64,000 nucleotides of DNA from Amia ocellicauda (lineage: Eukaryota > Chordata > Actinopteri > Amiiformes > Amiidae): positions 2,869,944 through 2,933,943 of the forward strand of contig NC_089863.1 of the NCBI RefSeq assembly GCF_036373705.1. Reading direction: 5' to 3'. This document shows positions 24,166 through 35,316 of the stretch, piece by piece. The notes below the pieces were generated by a model that worked only from the letters and a program-made list of their open reading frames with translations, searched no databases and was not told the origin of the DNA. The position numbers and the translations under genes are program-made. The stretch's first letter is position 1. Each line of letters opens with the position of its first letter.

Positions 24166-24374
24166 TACAAATACCAGACAGTCTGCTAAAATACTGGCCG
24201 GCTGGCAACCCTGATTGCCACAGACATCTTAACAGTTTTCTACTTCTTCAAGTTTTAATGGTTAAACAGATGTTTGTTATTAATATTAGTTTTTTTGTTA
24301 AACAGTTATTAGCATAAAGGAATTAAAAAATAAATCATTATTTATAATGTTTGCATCCTAGTTTGCACTGTTTT

Positions 24375-24515
24375 TTGTGGCTCCGGAGCCGGAGCTGGTT
24401 AACAGCAGCCAGAGCTGGAGCTGCAGTGTGGAGCTGCACTGGAGCCGCTCTGGAGCTGCAGCTGGGGCTGCTGGAGCCGGCCTGGAGCTGGAGCTGAACC
24501 TCTGGAGCCAGCAAA
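24375..24515. repeat. GGAGCT/GGAGCC-rich degenerate hexanucleotide repeat
   Basis: Imperfect repetition of GGAGCTG, GGAGCCG and GGAGCTGCA words over about 140 bases. The minus-strand frame through it is low complexity and not a supported gene. Confidence 0.7.
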
Positions 24516-24579
24516 CCCGGAGAACTGCCAACCCTACAACAGGTGTACTCTGAATTTAGTGTTTTATTTAGTCTTTTTG

Positions 24580-24815
24580 GTAACACTTTATAATAAGGTG
24601 CTGGAATTCCTCATTAATTAATATATTAATACCACAGGATTTAAACATCAATACCTCATTAACATCATCTGAGTTCTGATGTTGAGCACATGAACCCTAA
24701 CCCTAAAACCTAACCCTAACCCTGTTATACATGTGATTAACATAAGAACTCAGATGAAGTTCATAACATATTTATGTATTTATCCTGTGGCATTCATATA
24801 TTGTAAAGTGTGACC
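24580..24815. mobile_element. Short palindromic MITE, copy 1, with telomere-like core
   Basis: Starts GGTAACACTTTATAATAAGG and ends with an imperfect inverse (ATTGTAAAGTGTGACC). The two halves are roughly inverted (ACATCATCTGAGTTCTGATG against CATAAGAACTCAGATGAAG). The centre holds CCCTAACCCTAAAACC and TAACCCTAACCCTG, similar to the vertebrate telomere repeat. The same element recurs at 25.35 kb, so this is a repeat family rather than a chromosome end. Confidence 0.65.
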
Positions 24816-25349
24816 ATAATGATGATGATAATAATAATTATTATTATTAGTAGTAGTATTATTGTGAAAAGTAGCAAAAAATATCATAATATATGTGTTG
24901 CTATAGTGTATAATTAAGATGTATAGCACTCTTCCAGATTGATTCTATCATATAAGCAACTTTGAAAACTTCAGAAGCAGTCCTTGAATTTCAATTCACT
25001 CAGACTTTGTAACTTATTTTGATAGCTGTAAAAGGAAAGCAAGAGTTGTGCTGGAAACATGTAATTCCCAAAATTTGTTCTGTTTGTTTTGTGTTGTATT
25101 CTCTTAGTGTTGCGGGTTCAATAACTGCAAAATGACTCTTGTAACTGATAACTATGTTTATTTAACACAGCATAACAACCGGCTGCCTCCCGGTCATTCA
25201 CTAGCTCTCCTAAACACATACTTAATCTAATACCACATTTTGGACCTGTTCAAAGTACAATTACAACTCTTTCATTTTTCTTTGAATATTTTGTTTAAAA
25301 AAGATCACACTACATGATTTTTAGACAGATTTTAGCCTGCTTTGGCCCT

Positions 25350-25567
25350 CTTCACAAATCTGCACTGAATACATCATGAACATCATCTGATGTTGAGCAC
25401 ATGAACCCACACTTACCCTAACGCTAAAACCTAAGCCTAACCCTGTTATACATGTGATTCACATCAGAACTCAGATTAAGTGCATGACATATGCATGTGT
25501 TTATCCTGTGGTATTCATATATTAATTCATGAAGAATCACAGCACCTTGTTATGAAGTGTAACCACT
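25350..25567. mobile_element. Short palindromic MITE, copy 2
   Basis: Same order as copy 1: CATCTGATGTTGAGCACATG, ACCCTAACGCTAAAACCTAA, CCCTGTTATACATGTGATTC, TTTATCCTGTGGTATTCATA, and the end CACCTTGTTATGAAGTGTAACC. It is 5'-incomplete compared with copy 1. The telomere-like words carry several changes. Confidence 0.65.
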
Positions 25568-25587
25568 ATGTTGGTGTTTTTCTTATA

Positions 25588-25800
25588 TAAGTCAAAAGTT
25601 TTAGAACACCCCCATTTTTCCAGTTTGTATTGAAATGTAAGCAGTTCAAATCCACTGAATAACCTGAAATGGAACAAAAGTAAGCGGTAAACTGCCAGAG
25701 ATTTAAAAAAAAGTTTAGGTTACCAAAAACTGAAAAATAATGTACATTTCAGAGTTATATACTGTGTTACAACACCATTTATTTGGCAGTGTTACGTGCA
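25588..25800. mobile_element. Possible Tc1/mariner end fragment
   Basis: AAGTCAAAAGTTTTAGAACA at 25,592 is typical of ends of a Tc1/mariner family, followed by AT-rich sequence with TGTGTTACAACACCATT at the far side. No full inverted pair was confirmed. Confidence 0.35.
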
Positions 25801-26739
25801 GCTCCTATGCCTAGAAGTTACACTGTATTGGCTACCAGCACATTTAATTCTCAAACACATCCGATTTACAGTTACCGTGTCGCCCGCCGTCGTTCAGAGC
25901 CCAGGGGGTAAACGCACAGTCTGCTCCAGGGGGGTCTCATCCAGATGGTCTCAGATCACTCAGTTTCGATCAGGTTTCTTTGCAAATAGACTTGATTTAT
26001 TCAGAACAACCTAATGATTAATCAGATATATATTATTAGATGTTTTATCAAACACAGAGAAGTTCAGATCCAATTATGTAAAATCGTTGTGTATTAGTAC
26101 ACTGTAAACAGAGTTTTCCATCTTGAAATTTTGAGCTCTCTACGGGTGTGTGTTGCTTCTACCAAAACGTGGACGGTCTTCTTTTGATCAGTAGACTGAC
26201 TGATCCCAGAATATGTCATAATTGTCAATACACTTGGCAAATAACACAACAGAGTACACATGGGATTAAAGAGAAGGTAACAGTGGTAACAGGGTTGACA
26301 GGACAGCACATTTTATATTCAGTTATATTAAAATTTGTGTTTTATTTAATATTTTAAATGTTTCCATTAAGATTTTGACTACTGCTTGCGTAGTTTTAAA
26401 TAAGATCCAGTCTAGCTCAGGAGGATGAAAGCCTACATACATAACCCACTACCTGAAAGCAGAAGTGATTATCTTATTTTAATATAGAGTGGTGCAACAA
26501 CATTCTTTCTATCATACTGACACTTGTCAATTTACAATGTACTTTCTTTTTGTAAATCCATATATATTTGCCCCTCTCAGGATGAAGAGAGTTTGTAAAA
26601 TGGAATTATTTACTGTAGGTTGTATTACCTTACAAATGTCATATAAAAAAAGGCGTACAATTAGTGATCGTTATTGGAATTTTGTTACCTTTCGCCTTTC
26701 TCAACAGCACCTTCCATCTACTGTACCTGCCCCCAATTC
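25801..26739. other. No recognisable feature
   Basis: Small frames on both strands without domains, splice sites or repeats that I recognise. Confidence 0.35.
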
Positions 26740-26935
26740 ACACCTAACTGGCTCCACCTGGAACAGAATTCCTGCTAGTCCTTGATTAAATCTCCTTTCT
26801 ACCACCTGTTTACTTTCACCAGCTCAGCAGCTGAACTGAATTGACTTCAATTAAGGCAAACTACAGACAAGATAAATTCAATTAAGACAAAGTTAAAACA
26901 AAATGAGGAATTAGGAACATTTAAAACTAGGAACA
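26740..26935 (-). mobile_element. CR1-like LINE, 5' leader fragment
   Basis: Third relative of the 5' region at 9.2 and 22.3 kb: GAATTGACTTCAATTAAGGC and ACAAGATAAATTCAATTAAG correspond to the repeated TTAACTTAAATT / AAACAAGATT words there. It ends at the L2 fragment boundary near 26,935. Confidence 0.4.
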
Positions 26936-27540
26936 CAAAAAGATGGCTTGGTTTGCAATTGCTTTCTCTAGAACCTTAGAAAGCAGAGGAAGGTTTGAAA
27001 TACGTCGATAGTGTTTAAGTGAGTTAGGGTCAGCACTGGATTTCTTAAGAAGTGGTTTAATTACAGCTTGATTCAGGAACAGATCTGAGGATAAAGAGGC
27101 ATTCATAATATTGTGTATTCTGTGAATAATTAATGGCAGAGATTGTTTTAGCAGTTTAGTGGGTATAGGGTCTAGTGCGCAGGTTGTAGTTTTCATTTTA
27201 GTAATTAAGGAGACCAATTCCTGGTGATTTACTACGTTAAACGAGTCCAAGGAAGGCAGGGGCTGTGAAGGACTGCATGTGTCGGCTATAGTATTTGTGT
27301 GTTTCCAGTTCTAATGTCAGTGACTTTGCTATTCAAATGATCCATAAAGACGTTGCAGGTGATATTGGGGGGATGACCTGTGATAGCTTTACCTGCTGAT
27401 TAGTAAGTGTCGCTGTTGTGTTAAAAAGACAACGCGGGTTATTCTTATGCGTCTCTATGTAATTGGAGTAGTAGGCAGACCTAGCAGAGGACAGGGCTGC
27501 TTGTATCTTATTATACTGTCATTCCATGCCATGTGAAGAC
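26927..27540 (-). pseudogene. L2-type LINE reverse transcriptase, N-terminal fragment
   Basis: The minus-strand frame 27,250-26,927 reads TCALDPIPTKLLKQSLPLI, FLNQAVIKPLLKKSSADPN, HYRRISNLPLLSKVLEKAI, the beginning of an L2 reverse transcriptase (fingers region). Upstream to about 27,540 the linker before it is visible in another frame (ALSSARSAYYSNYIETHKNN). The catalytic domain is absent; the fragment stops at 26,927 against CR1-like sequence. Confidence 0.7.
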
Positions 27541-27674
27541 CTCTAAGTCAGACCCACCCTCTCCCAATAATTACATTCCATCAAATGATCCAATTATTTG
27601 GAGCAGCAAGTCAGCGCCCCCTGCGGTCCCCCCACTCAGTCACTCAGTCACCTTACCTGCCCCCTGGAGACAAC

Positions 27675-27757
27675 AAGTGACGATGTGTGTCTCAGTGTGT
27701 GACAGTGTGTGACAGTGTGTCTCAGTGTGTCTCAGTGTGTGACAGTGTGTCTATAAA
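27675..27757. repeat. GTGTGTCTCA/GTGTGTGACA short tandem repeat
   Basis: A 10-bp word (GTGTGTSWCA) repeated about eight times. Confidence 0.85.
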
Positions 27758-27945
27758 TATATAAAGCAGGTGAATATTTGTCCTTTGTTACTTTGATGGA
27801 TGTGTTTGTCTATTAGGGTGTAGATATGGTCAGATGTGCAGTGTTTTGTGAGGAAGCCAATCTGACTAAGGAAAGCCAGTATCTGGGCATTAATGATACT
27901 GCAGGACACCTTTCCCACGTACATTAACACTGACTGACTGGACAC
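27751..27945 (-). pseudogene. Second LINE reverse-transcriptase fragment
   Basis: The minus strand reads LSQIGFLTKHCTSDHIYTLI and DKHIHQSNKGQIFTCFI, which matches the segment just before the first catalytic aspartate of a LINE reverse transcriptase (GF...TSDHIxTL...ID). It breaks off at the point where the FxKAFD motif would follow. Its motif spacing differs from the L2 fragment beside it, so it is probably another family. Confidence 0.5.
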
Positions 27946-30327
27946 TACAGCACATTAACACTGACTGACTGGACACTACAGTACGTTAACACTGACTGAC
28001 TGTCTGGACACTACAGCACATTAACACTGACTGACTGACTGGACACTACAGCACATTAACACTGACTGACTGGACACTACAGCACATTAACACTGACTGA
28101 CTGGACACTACAGCACATTAACACTGACTGACTGACTGGACACTACAGCACATTAACACTGACTGACTGACTGGACACTACAGCACATTAACACTGACTG
28201 ACTGGACACTACAGCACATTAACACCGACTGACTGACTGGACACTACAGCACATTAACACTGACTGACTGGACACTACAGCACATTAACACTGACTGACT
28301 GACTGGACACTACAGCACATTAACACTGACTGACTGGACACTACAGCACATTAACACTGACTGACTGACTGGACACTACAGTACATTAACACTGACTGAC
28401 TGACTGGACACTACAGTACATTAACACTGACTGACTGGACACTACAGCACATTAACACTGACTGACTGACTGGACACTACAGTACATTAACACTGACTGA
28501 CTGGACACTACAGTACAATAACACTGACTGACTGACTGGACACTACAGTACATTAACACTGACTGACTGGACACTACAGCACATTAACACCGACTGACTG
28601 GACACTACAGCACATTAACACTGACTGACTGGACACTACAGTACATTAACACTGACTGACTGGACACTACAGCACATTAACACTGACTGACTGACTGGAC
28701 ACTACAGCACATTAACACTGACTGACTGACTGGACACTACAGTACATTAACACTGACTGACTGACTGACTGGACACTACAGCACATTAACACTGACTGAC
28801 TGACTGACTGGACACTACAGTACATTAACACTGACTGACTAACTGGACACTACAGCACATTAACACTGACTGACTGGACACTACAGCACATTAACACTGA
28901 CTGACTGACTGGACACTACAGTACATTAACACTGACTGACTGACTGGACACTACAGCACATTAACACTGACTGACTGACTGGACACTACAGTACATTAAC
29001 ACTGACTGACTGACTGGACACTACAGCACATTAACACTGACTGACTGACTGGACACTACAGCACATTAACACTGACTGACTGACTGGACACTACAGTACA
29101 TTAACACTGACTGACTGGACACTACAGCACATTAACACTGACTGACTGGACACTACAGTACAATAACACTGACTGACTGACTGGACACTACAGTACATTA
29201 ACACTGACTGACTGGACACTACAGTACATTAACACTGACTGACTGGACACTACAGCACATTAACACTGACTGACTGGACACTACAGCACATTAACACTGA
29301 CTGACTGACTGGACACTACAGCACATTAACACTGACTGACTGGACACTACAGCACATTAACACTGACTGACTGACTGGGCACTACAGTACATTAACACTG
29401 ACTGACTGACTGGACACTACAGTACATTAACACTGACTGAGTGACTGGACACTACAGTACATTAACACTGACTGACTTGACACTACAGCACATTAACACT
29501 GACTGACTGACTGGACACTACAGCACATTAACACTGACTGACTGACTGGACACTACAGTACATTAACACTGACTGACTGACTGGACACTACAGCACATTA
29601 ACACTGACTGACTGACTGGACACTACAGTACATTAACACTGATTGACTGACTGGACACTACAGCACATTAACACTGACTGACTGACTGGACACTACAGCA
29701 CATTAACACTGACTGACTGACTGGACACTACAGTACATTAACACTGACTGACTGGACACTACAGCACATTAACACTGACTGACTGGACGCTACAGTACAA
29801 TAACACTGACTGACTGACTGGACACTACAGCACATTAACACTGACTGACTGGACACTACAGCACATTAACACTGACTGACTGGACACTACAGTACATTAA
29901 CACTGACTGACTGGACACTACAGTACATTAACACTGACTGACTGACTGGACACTACAGTACATTAACACTGACTGACTGGACACTACAGTACATTAACAC
30001 TGACTGACTGGACACTACAGCACATTAACACTGACTGACTGGACACTACAGTACATTAACACTGACTGACTGGACACTACAGCACATTAACACCGACTGA
30101 CTGGACACTACAGCACATTAACACTGACTGACTGGACACTACAGTACATTAACACTGACTGACTGGACACTACAGCACATTAACACTGACTGACTGACTG
30201 GACACTACAGTACATTAACACTGACTGACTGGACACTACAGCACATTAACACTGACTGACTGGACACTACAGTACATTAACACTGACTGACTGACTGGAC
30301 ACTACAGCACATTAACACTGACTGACT
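27925..30327. repeat. Minisatellite A, 31/35-bp units, about 2.4 kb
   Basis: More than 70 tandem units of ACATTAACACTGACTGACTG plus GACACTACAGC/T. Units come in a 31-bp form and a 35-bp form with one extra ACTG; a few have 39 bp. A second variable site is GCAC/GTAC after ACTACA. Long and short units are interspersed. No gene lies in it. Confidence 0.97.
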
Positions 30328-31125
30328 GGTGTGTAGTGCAGTAGGTGTGCAGTGCAGTAGGTGTGCAGTAGTGCAGTAGGTGTGCAGTGCAGTAGGTGTG
30401 CAGTAGGTGTGCAGTAGGTGTGCAGTGCAGTAGGTGTGCAGTGCAGTAGGTGTGCAGTAGGTGTGGAGTAGGTGTGCAGTGCAGTAGGTGTGTAGTAGTG
30501 CAGTAGGTGTGTAGTGCAGTAGGTGTGCAGTAGGTGTTCAGTGCAGTAGGTGTGCAGTGCAGTAGGTGTGCAGTAGGTGTGCAGTAGGTGTGGAGTAGGT
30601 GTGCAGTGCAGTAGGTGTGTAGTAGTGCAGTAGGTGTGTAGTGCAGTAGGTGTGCAGTAGGTGTGCAGTGCAGTAGGTGTGCAGTAGGTGTGCAGTAGGT
30701 TTTCAGTGCAGTAGGAGTACAGTGCAGTAGGTGTGCAGTAGGTGTGCAGTAGTGCAGTAGGTGTGCAGTGCAGTAGGTGTGCAGTAGGTGTGCAGTGCAG
30801 TAGGTGTGCAGTAGTGCAGTAGGTGTGCAGTGCAGTAGGTGTGCAGTAGTGCAGTAGGTGTGCAGTGCAGTAGGTGTGCAGTAGGTGTGCAGTAGGTTTT
30901 CAGTGCAGTAGGAGTACAGTGCAGTAGGTGTGCAGTAGGTGTGCAGTAGTGCAGTAGGTGTGCAGTGCAGTAGGTGTGCAGTAGTGCAGTAGGTGTGCAG
31001 TGCAGTAGGTGTGCAGTAGTGCAGTAGGTGTGCAGTGCAGTAGGTGTGCAGTAGGTGTGCAATAGTGCAGTAGGTGTGCAGTAGTGCAGTAGGTGTGCAG
31101 TAGGTGTGCAGTAGGTGTGCAGTCA
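30328..31125. repeat. Minisatellite B, GTGCAGTAG(GT) units, about 0.8 kb
   Basis: Starts exactly where minisatellite A stops. It is built from two words, GTGCAGTAGGT and GTGCAGTAG/GTGCA, in varied order, with larger repeated blocks (the block containing GGTTTTCAGTGCAGTAGGAG occurs twice, near 30,690 and 30,896). The minus-strand 305-residue frame (TYCTAHLL repeats) is a consequence of repeat period and lacks start context or domains. Confidence 0.95.
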
Positions 31126-31308
31126 GTGTGGCTGCTGGGCTCCTGTGCAGTGAAGAGCACACAGTGCAGTGACACTCCAGGCCTGCAGGGGCTCCAGCGC
31201 CCATCTCTCCACAAGACACTGGAGAGGAGGAGAGACACGGCAGGAAGGAAGAGCTGAGACAGAAAGTGAAAGTGCTGCTGTGAAGGAGGACTGTGCTGCT
31301 GCTCCTGC

Positions 31309-31309
<1 letters not shown>

Positions 31310-31344
<35 letters not shown>
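31310..31344. repeat. (GA)n tract just upstream of the GIMAP-like ATG
   Basis: GAGAGAGAAAGAGAGAGAGA-type run directly before the first ATG, in the presumed 5' UTR. Confidence 0.85.
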
Positions 31345-31345
<1 letters not shown>

Positions 31346-31544
31346 TGGCGAGCGATGGCATGTCCTCCTCCCTTGGTGGTGAGTTGCTGCTCTGTGTTTC
31401 TGTCCTCTGTGTCCCTCAGGAGAGACTGTCCCTCTTGTCCTCCCATCCCCAAGTTAAAGTGTCCGCTGCGCAGGAGCTCAGAGTCCCACTGAGAGAGTTA
31501 TTAGAGGGACTGAGACACAGCTGATGGGCAAACTGTCTGACTGG

Positions 31545-31742
31545 AGTGACTGTAGGGAGGGAGAGAGAGAGGGAGAAGCAAGGAAGAGGAGAGAGAGGGA
31601 GAGAGAGAGCGGGGAGAGAGGGCAGAGCGGCGAGAGTGGGCAGAGAGACAGTGTCATTATTCATTATTAGCAGTAGTCGTGTTCGTCCTGTTGTGACTGA
31701 GACTCTGTTATTAGTGTGATGTCATCAGAGAGAGACAGATTA

Positions 31743-31783
<41 letters not shown>

Positions 31784-32200
31784 TATTATTACTATTTGTT
31801 GTGAAGGGGAGAGAAGTGGGACAGAGAGCTTGAGCAGGATAGAGAGAGAAAGTGGGTGGAGAAGAATGGGAGGAAAATTTTGGAGAAAAAAATTAGAAGA
31901 AGAAAGGGAGAGTAGGAGAAGGAAGGGAAGGAGGCTTGGGAAAGGGGGGGAGTTGTCTGTACTGTAACAGGCAGGATGAAGGATGGGGGAGGGGGAAGGA
32001 GAGGGAGAGAGGGAGCACAGAAGGAGGGAGGGAGAAGGACTGGGACAGAGGAAGGGAGAGAGAAAGAAGGAGACAGGGAGTTGGGGGAGGATATGGGTGT
32101 GGATGGATGAAGAGAAGAAGGGAAAAAGTAGAAGTTGGAGGGAAGTAGAGAAAGATGGAGGGAGGGAGAAGAGAAATGGAAGAGAGAAAAATACCAATAT
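31545..32200 (+). repeat. Long purine-rich tract in intron 1 of the GIMAP-like gene
   Basis: The plus strand is overwhelmingly A and G, interrupted by an (ATT)n run at about 31,742-31,796. Long open frames on both strands here are low-complexity artefacts. A second purine-rich block lies at about 32,445-32,560, just before the exon 2 acceptor. Confidence 0.85.
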
Positions 32201-33884
32201 GGAAGTAGAGAGAAAAAATGTCAGTTAGACAAAATTAGCAGGTTTGGCCATTAGTGAAAAAAGTCACAGAAAAGAACAGATCCATTAAAATTAAAATTTG
32301 CTTCATCCCCCCCCCCCCACACACTGTCACAATACATACACACGAATACACACATACATATAGAGTAAGAGATGACAATCAATACAGTGGACAACATTGT
32401 GCTCACATTCATGACAGATTCATAAATTATAATAATAAAGTGAAAATTAAGAATGAAGGAGAAAAGATGAGAGAGAAGAAGGGAGAGGAGGAGAGAGGGA
32501 GGGGACGAGTGTGGGAGAGGGAGGGATGGAGGGAGAGGCAGTGGGGCTGAAGAGGGATATAAACTGTGTTGTTTCTCTCTGACAGGGGGGAGACAGACTG
32601 CTTCCCCTGAGACACAGCGTCTCTCAGAGCTGAGGATTGTGCTGCTGGGGTGGAGAGGGACTGGGAAGAGTTCATCAGGAAACACCATCCTGGGCAGAGA
32701 GGCGTTTCAGACTGGAGTGACTAAGCAGAGTGAGAAGAGCCAGGGTGACGTGGCCGGGAGGCAGCCACCAGGCTGGGAGTGGAGTGATTCTGTACAGGAG
32801 AGTCCAGAGTGTGTCAAACAGGAGATTGTGCGCAGTGTGTCTCTGTGTCCCCCGGGACCCCACGCTCTCCTCCTGCTCATTCCTGTGTGGAGTTACTCAT
32901 TCACAGAGAGATACAGGAGATCAGCGCAGGAACACCTGGAGCTCCTCAGTGAGAGAGTCTGGAGACACACTATAGTGCTGTTCACTGGGGGGACAGACTG
33001 GGAGACACAACCATTGAGCAGCACATTGAGAGAGGAGGGGAGGAGCTCCAGCGGCTTGTGGAGAAATGTGGGAACAGGCATCATGTTCTCAACAACAGCA
33101 ACAGGGGCGACGGCACTCAGGTCACACAGCTGCTGGACAAGATAGACGAGATGGTAGCAGGACACAGGGGCTGGCACTTCACTACTGAGAGGGACTTGGA
33201 GCTGGAAGAGAGTTTCAGACAGAGGGAGGAGGAGGAGGAGGAGACACAGAGTGATGAAGAGAGGGAAAGAGAGAGAGAGATCAGAGAGAAAGAGATGAAG
33301 ATAGAGATAGATCAGTTAAAAAAGGAGCAAAAGGAATGGGAGAGAGAGATTGAAAACCTGAAACAGAGGGACAAAGAGATGGAGAGAGAGATAGCAGAGC
33401 TGACACACCAGTTGGAAGAGAGAGAGAGAGAGGGAGAAGAGGAGCAAAGGAAGGCAGATGAGAGAAGGAGAGAGATTGAAGAGCAGTTGAAAAAGATGGA
33501 TAGAGAGAGGGAGGAGCGGGAAAGGGAGAGGAGAGAGGCGGAGGAGAGACACCGCAGGGAGATGGAGGAGCTCAGGCGGTGCTATGAGAGACAGGCCAGA
33601 GACGAGGCAGAGAGGCGGCTGGACTCGGTGAGGCAGGGTGCCAGCGCAGCAGCAGTGGCCCTGGGAGCAGCTGTAGGGGCCGCAGTGGGGGCCACAGCAG
33701 GAGCCCTGATTGGACCAAGAGCAGCGGCAGCAGGAAGTGCTATAGGAGCTGTAGTGGGAGGAGCCAGAGCAGCAGGGAGGAGGAGACACAGTAAAAATCA
33801 TCCACCCAACTGTAAGTCAGTGTGGTCAGGTTAACAACAGATACACTACAGCACACAGACACACAGCTCTACTACACACCTGAC

Positions 33885-33887
33885 AAA

Positions 33888-33921
<34 letters not shown>
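33885..33921. repeat. (CT)n tract before the last GIMAP-like exon
   Basis: A CT run at the polypyrimidine position of the intron 2 acceptor (CTTTGCAG at about 33,926-33,933); it probably serves as the splice polypyrimidine tract. Confidence 0.85.
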
Positions 33922-33928
<7 letters not shown>

Positions 33929-34064
33929 TGCAGTCTCTGGAGCAGAGGACCCTGCCCTGGAGGAGCCCTGAGCCCCAGTTTGCAGATCTAAACAGTGCCT
34001 GGTACTGGAGTGCCCCACTGTACTGTATTAAATGGCTGTATATTGTTTAATATTTATATCATAC

Positions 34065-34090
34065 TAATAATAAATATTTAAATAAATATT
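34065..34090 (+). terminator. Candidate poly(A) signals of the GIMAP-like gene
   Basis: AATAAATATTTAAATAAATA, about 100 bases after the stop codon in exon 3, offers two overlapping AATAAA hexamers. Confidence 0.6.
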
Positions 34091-35316
34091 TAAAATCTTC
34101 AATCTCTGACTCGTCACTGTAAAGTCTTCACTCATGGCAGCGGCTCTGACACTGTACTGAGAGAGAGAGGTTCATATTGAATGTGTGTCTTAGAAGTCGC
34201 CATTTTTAACTGTACAAATATCTGTGTGACTGAATGCTGTGACAATCACAATGACACGGAGTCGCTGATCTTTCTATTCCTCCTAAATGAGTGGTTTATA
34301 TTGTGTTGCAGTGCCACTGTGTGGTGGGACTGTGTATTGCAGCGTGGCATCCCTGCCCTTCTCTCAGAGTCAAACCCACAGATATTCACTCTGGCTCTGA
34401 TGCCACTGCTGTGTTTCAGATCTGAAGGATTTCTGAGAGAAGAAACAAAAACTCCAGACTGGTTTCCAGACTTCCCTACACCTCTATCTATGCCTACAAC
34501 AATATGAAGCCCTTGAACTAACCTACCTGCTACAGAAAGAGGGTGACACCCGCTCACTCCTAACCTACTGTATATAACAAAAAAGAGAACTACATGATGT
34601 AGTGTATACCCATGGGTTTCTTACCAAGGTCCTTCTGTGATTGGCCAGCAATGAGGATAGGTAACATGCCCCCTCCTCAGCAGCAAATCACCATACCCAT
34701 AAGAGAGCTCATCAGCAGAAAATCACACCTAAAAGAGAGAGTAACAAGTTCACTTAAAACCTGAACATTTGCAAGGGATTTTTGCATGTAATTGATCACA
34801 TTTGAGCATTTTAAATATATTGGTAAACCCTAATTACTGGTAACTATATGTAATAGGGTAATGCTAAGGTTTTCTGGATGACAACATAAACAAAAGCGCT
34901 GAAGTTAAGTACAGAAATAAATCACGACCTTGAACAAATTGTGATAATACAACCACAACCTGATATATTTACAGTTGTTTGAGGACAAGGTTTTTCTTTT
35001 AAAGGAATCCCATTTGAAATAAAAGTTGAGGCCGCACATGATGTTATGGATGTGTGATTCATTTATTTAGCAGACACTTATTGTAATTGATTAAGTTTAT
35101 GTGGAGGTTATTCAGGAAAAATGCCAACACTGAATTTGTAAAAAATAGTTATCTTTCAAGTCAGAAGCACTGCCCAAGGGTTAGGGGTTTCAGCGCACTT
35201 CCGTTGGAACCCAGAAACATGTCTATATCAAAGCTGCCATTGGCCCCTGTACACGTCACTCAAAACAGGTCCCTTCCTAGTTCCTGTTTGTATAATAGGT
35301 TGCGAAGGCGTCCCAG
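34091..35316. other. Unassigned sequence between the GIMAP-like gene and the duplication
   Basis: No recognised domain in the small frames at 34.2-34.5 kb. ATTCATTTATTTAGCAGACA at about 35,058 is a short L2-tail trace. Nothing else is identified. Confidence 0.4.

Larger units (their letters stand above)
31345..33971 (+). pseudogene. GIMAP/AIG1-type GTPase, probably broken
   Basis: GIMAPs are GTP-binding proteins that scaffold on lymphocyte membranes. Coding exons read 31345-31378, 32586-33811 and 33934-33971, with GT-AG introns and matching phase 1 junctions. Exon 2 has the P-loop GWRGTGKSS (residues 33-41), SSGNTILGREAFQ, VKQEIVRSVSLCPPGPHALL and ERVWRHTIVLFTGG. Two defects: the G3 region reads AGRQPPGWEW, so the usual hydrophobic run and the Asp-Thr before Pro-Gly-Trp are missing; and near 33,000 the frame shifts, with the true continuation (QRLVEKCGNRHHVLNNSNRG) in another frame from about 33,010. 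That frame runs on through a long charged coiled coil (33,200-33,640), a Gly/Ala-rich hydrophobic segment and an Arg-rich end. A sequencing error could explain the shift but not both faults. Confidence 0.8.

Noticed and set aside
24640..24730. Chromosome end or telomere
   Set aside because: Only a few telomere-like words, inside a repeated MITE with unique sequence on both sides.
27925..31125. CRISPR-like array
   Set aside because: Units are directly adjacent with no unique spacers, variation is by small in-unit duplications, and the genome is eukaryotic; these are minisatellites.
30302..31219. 305-residue minus-strand protein (threonine, tyrosine, cysteine-rich)
   Set aside because: It is simply the translation of minisatellite B; no domain, splice or promoter support.
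31667..32228. Long frames on both strands in 31.7-32.2 kb
   Set aside because: Low-complexity purine/pyrimidine sequence in an intron of the GIMAP-like gene.
33316..33801. 161-residue minus-strand frame
   Set aside because: Antisense shadow of the GIMAP-like coiled-coil exon, which has splice and family support on the plus strand.
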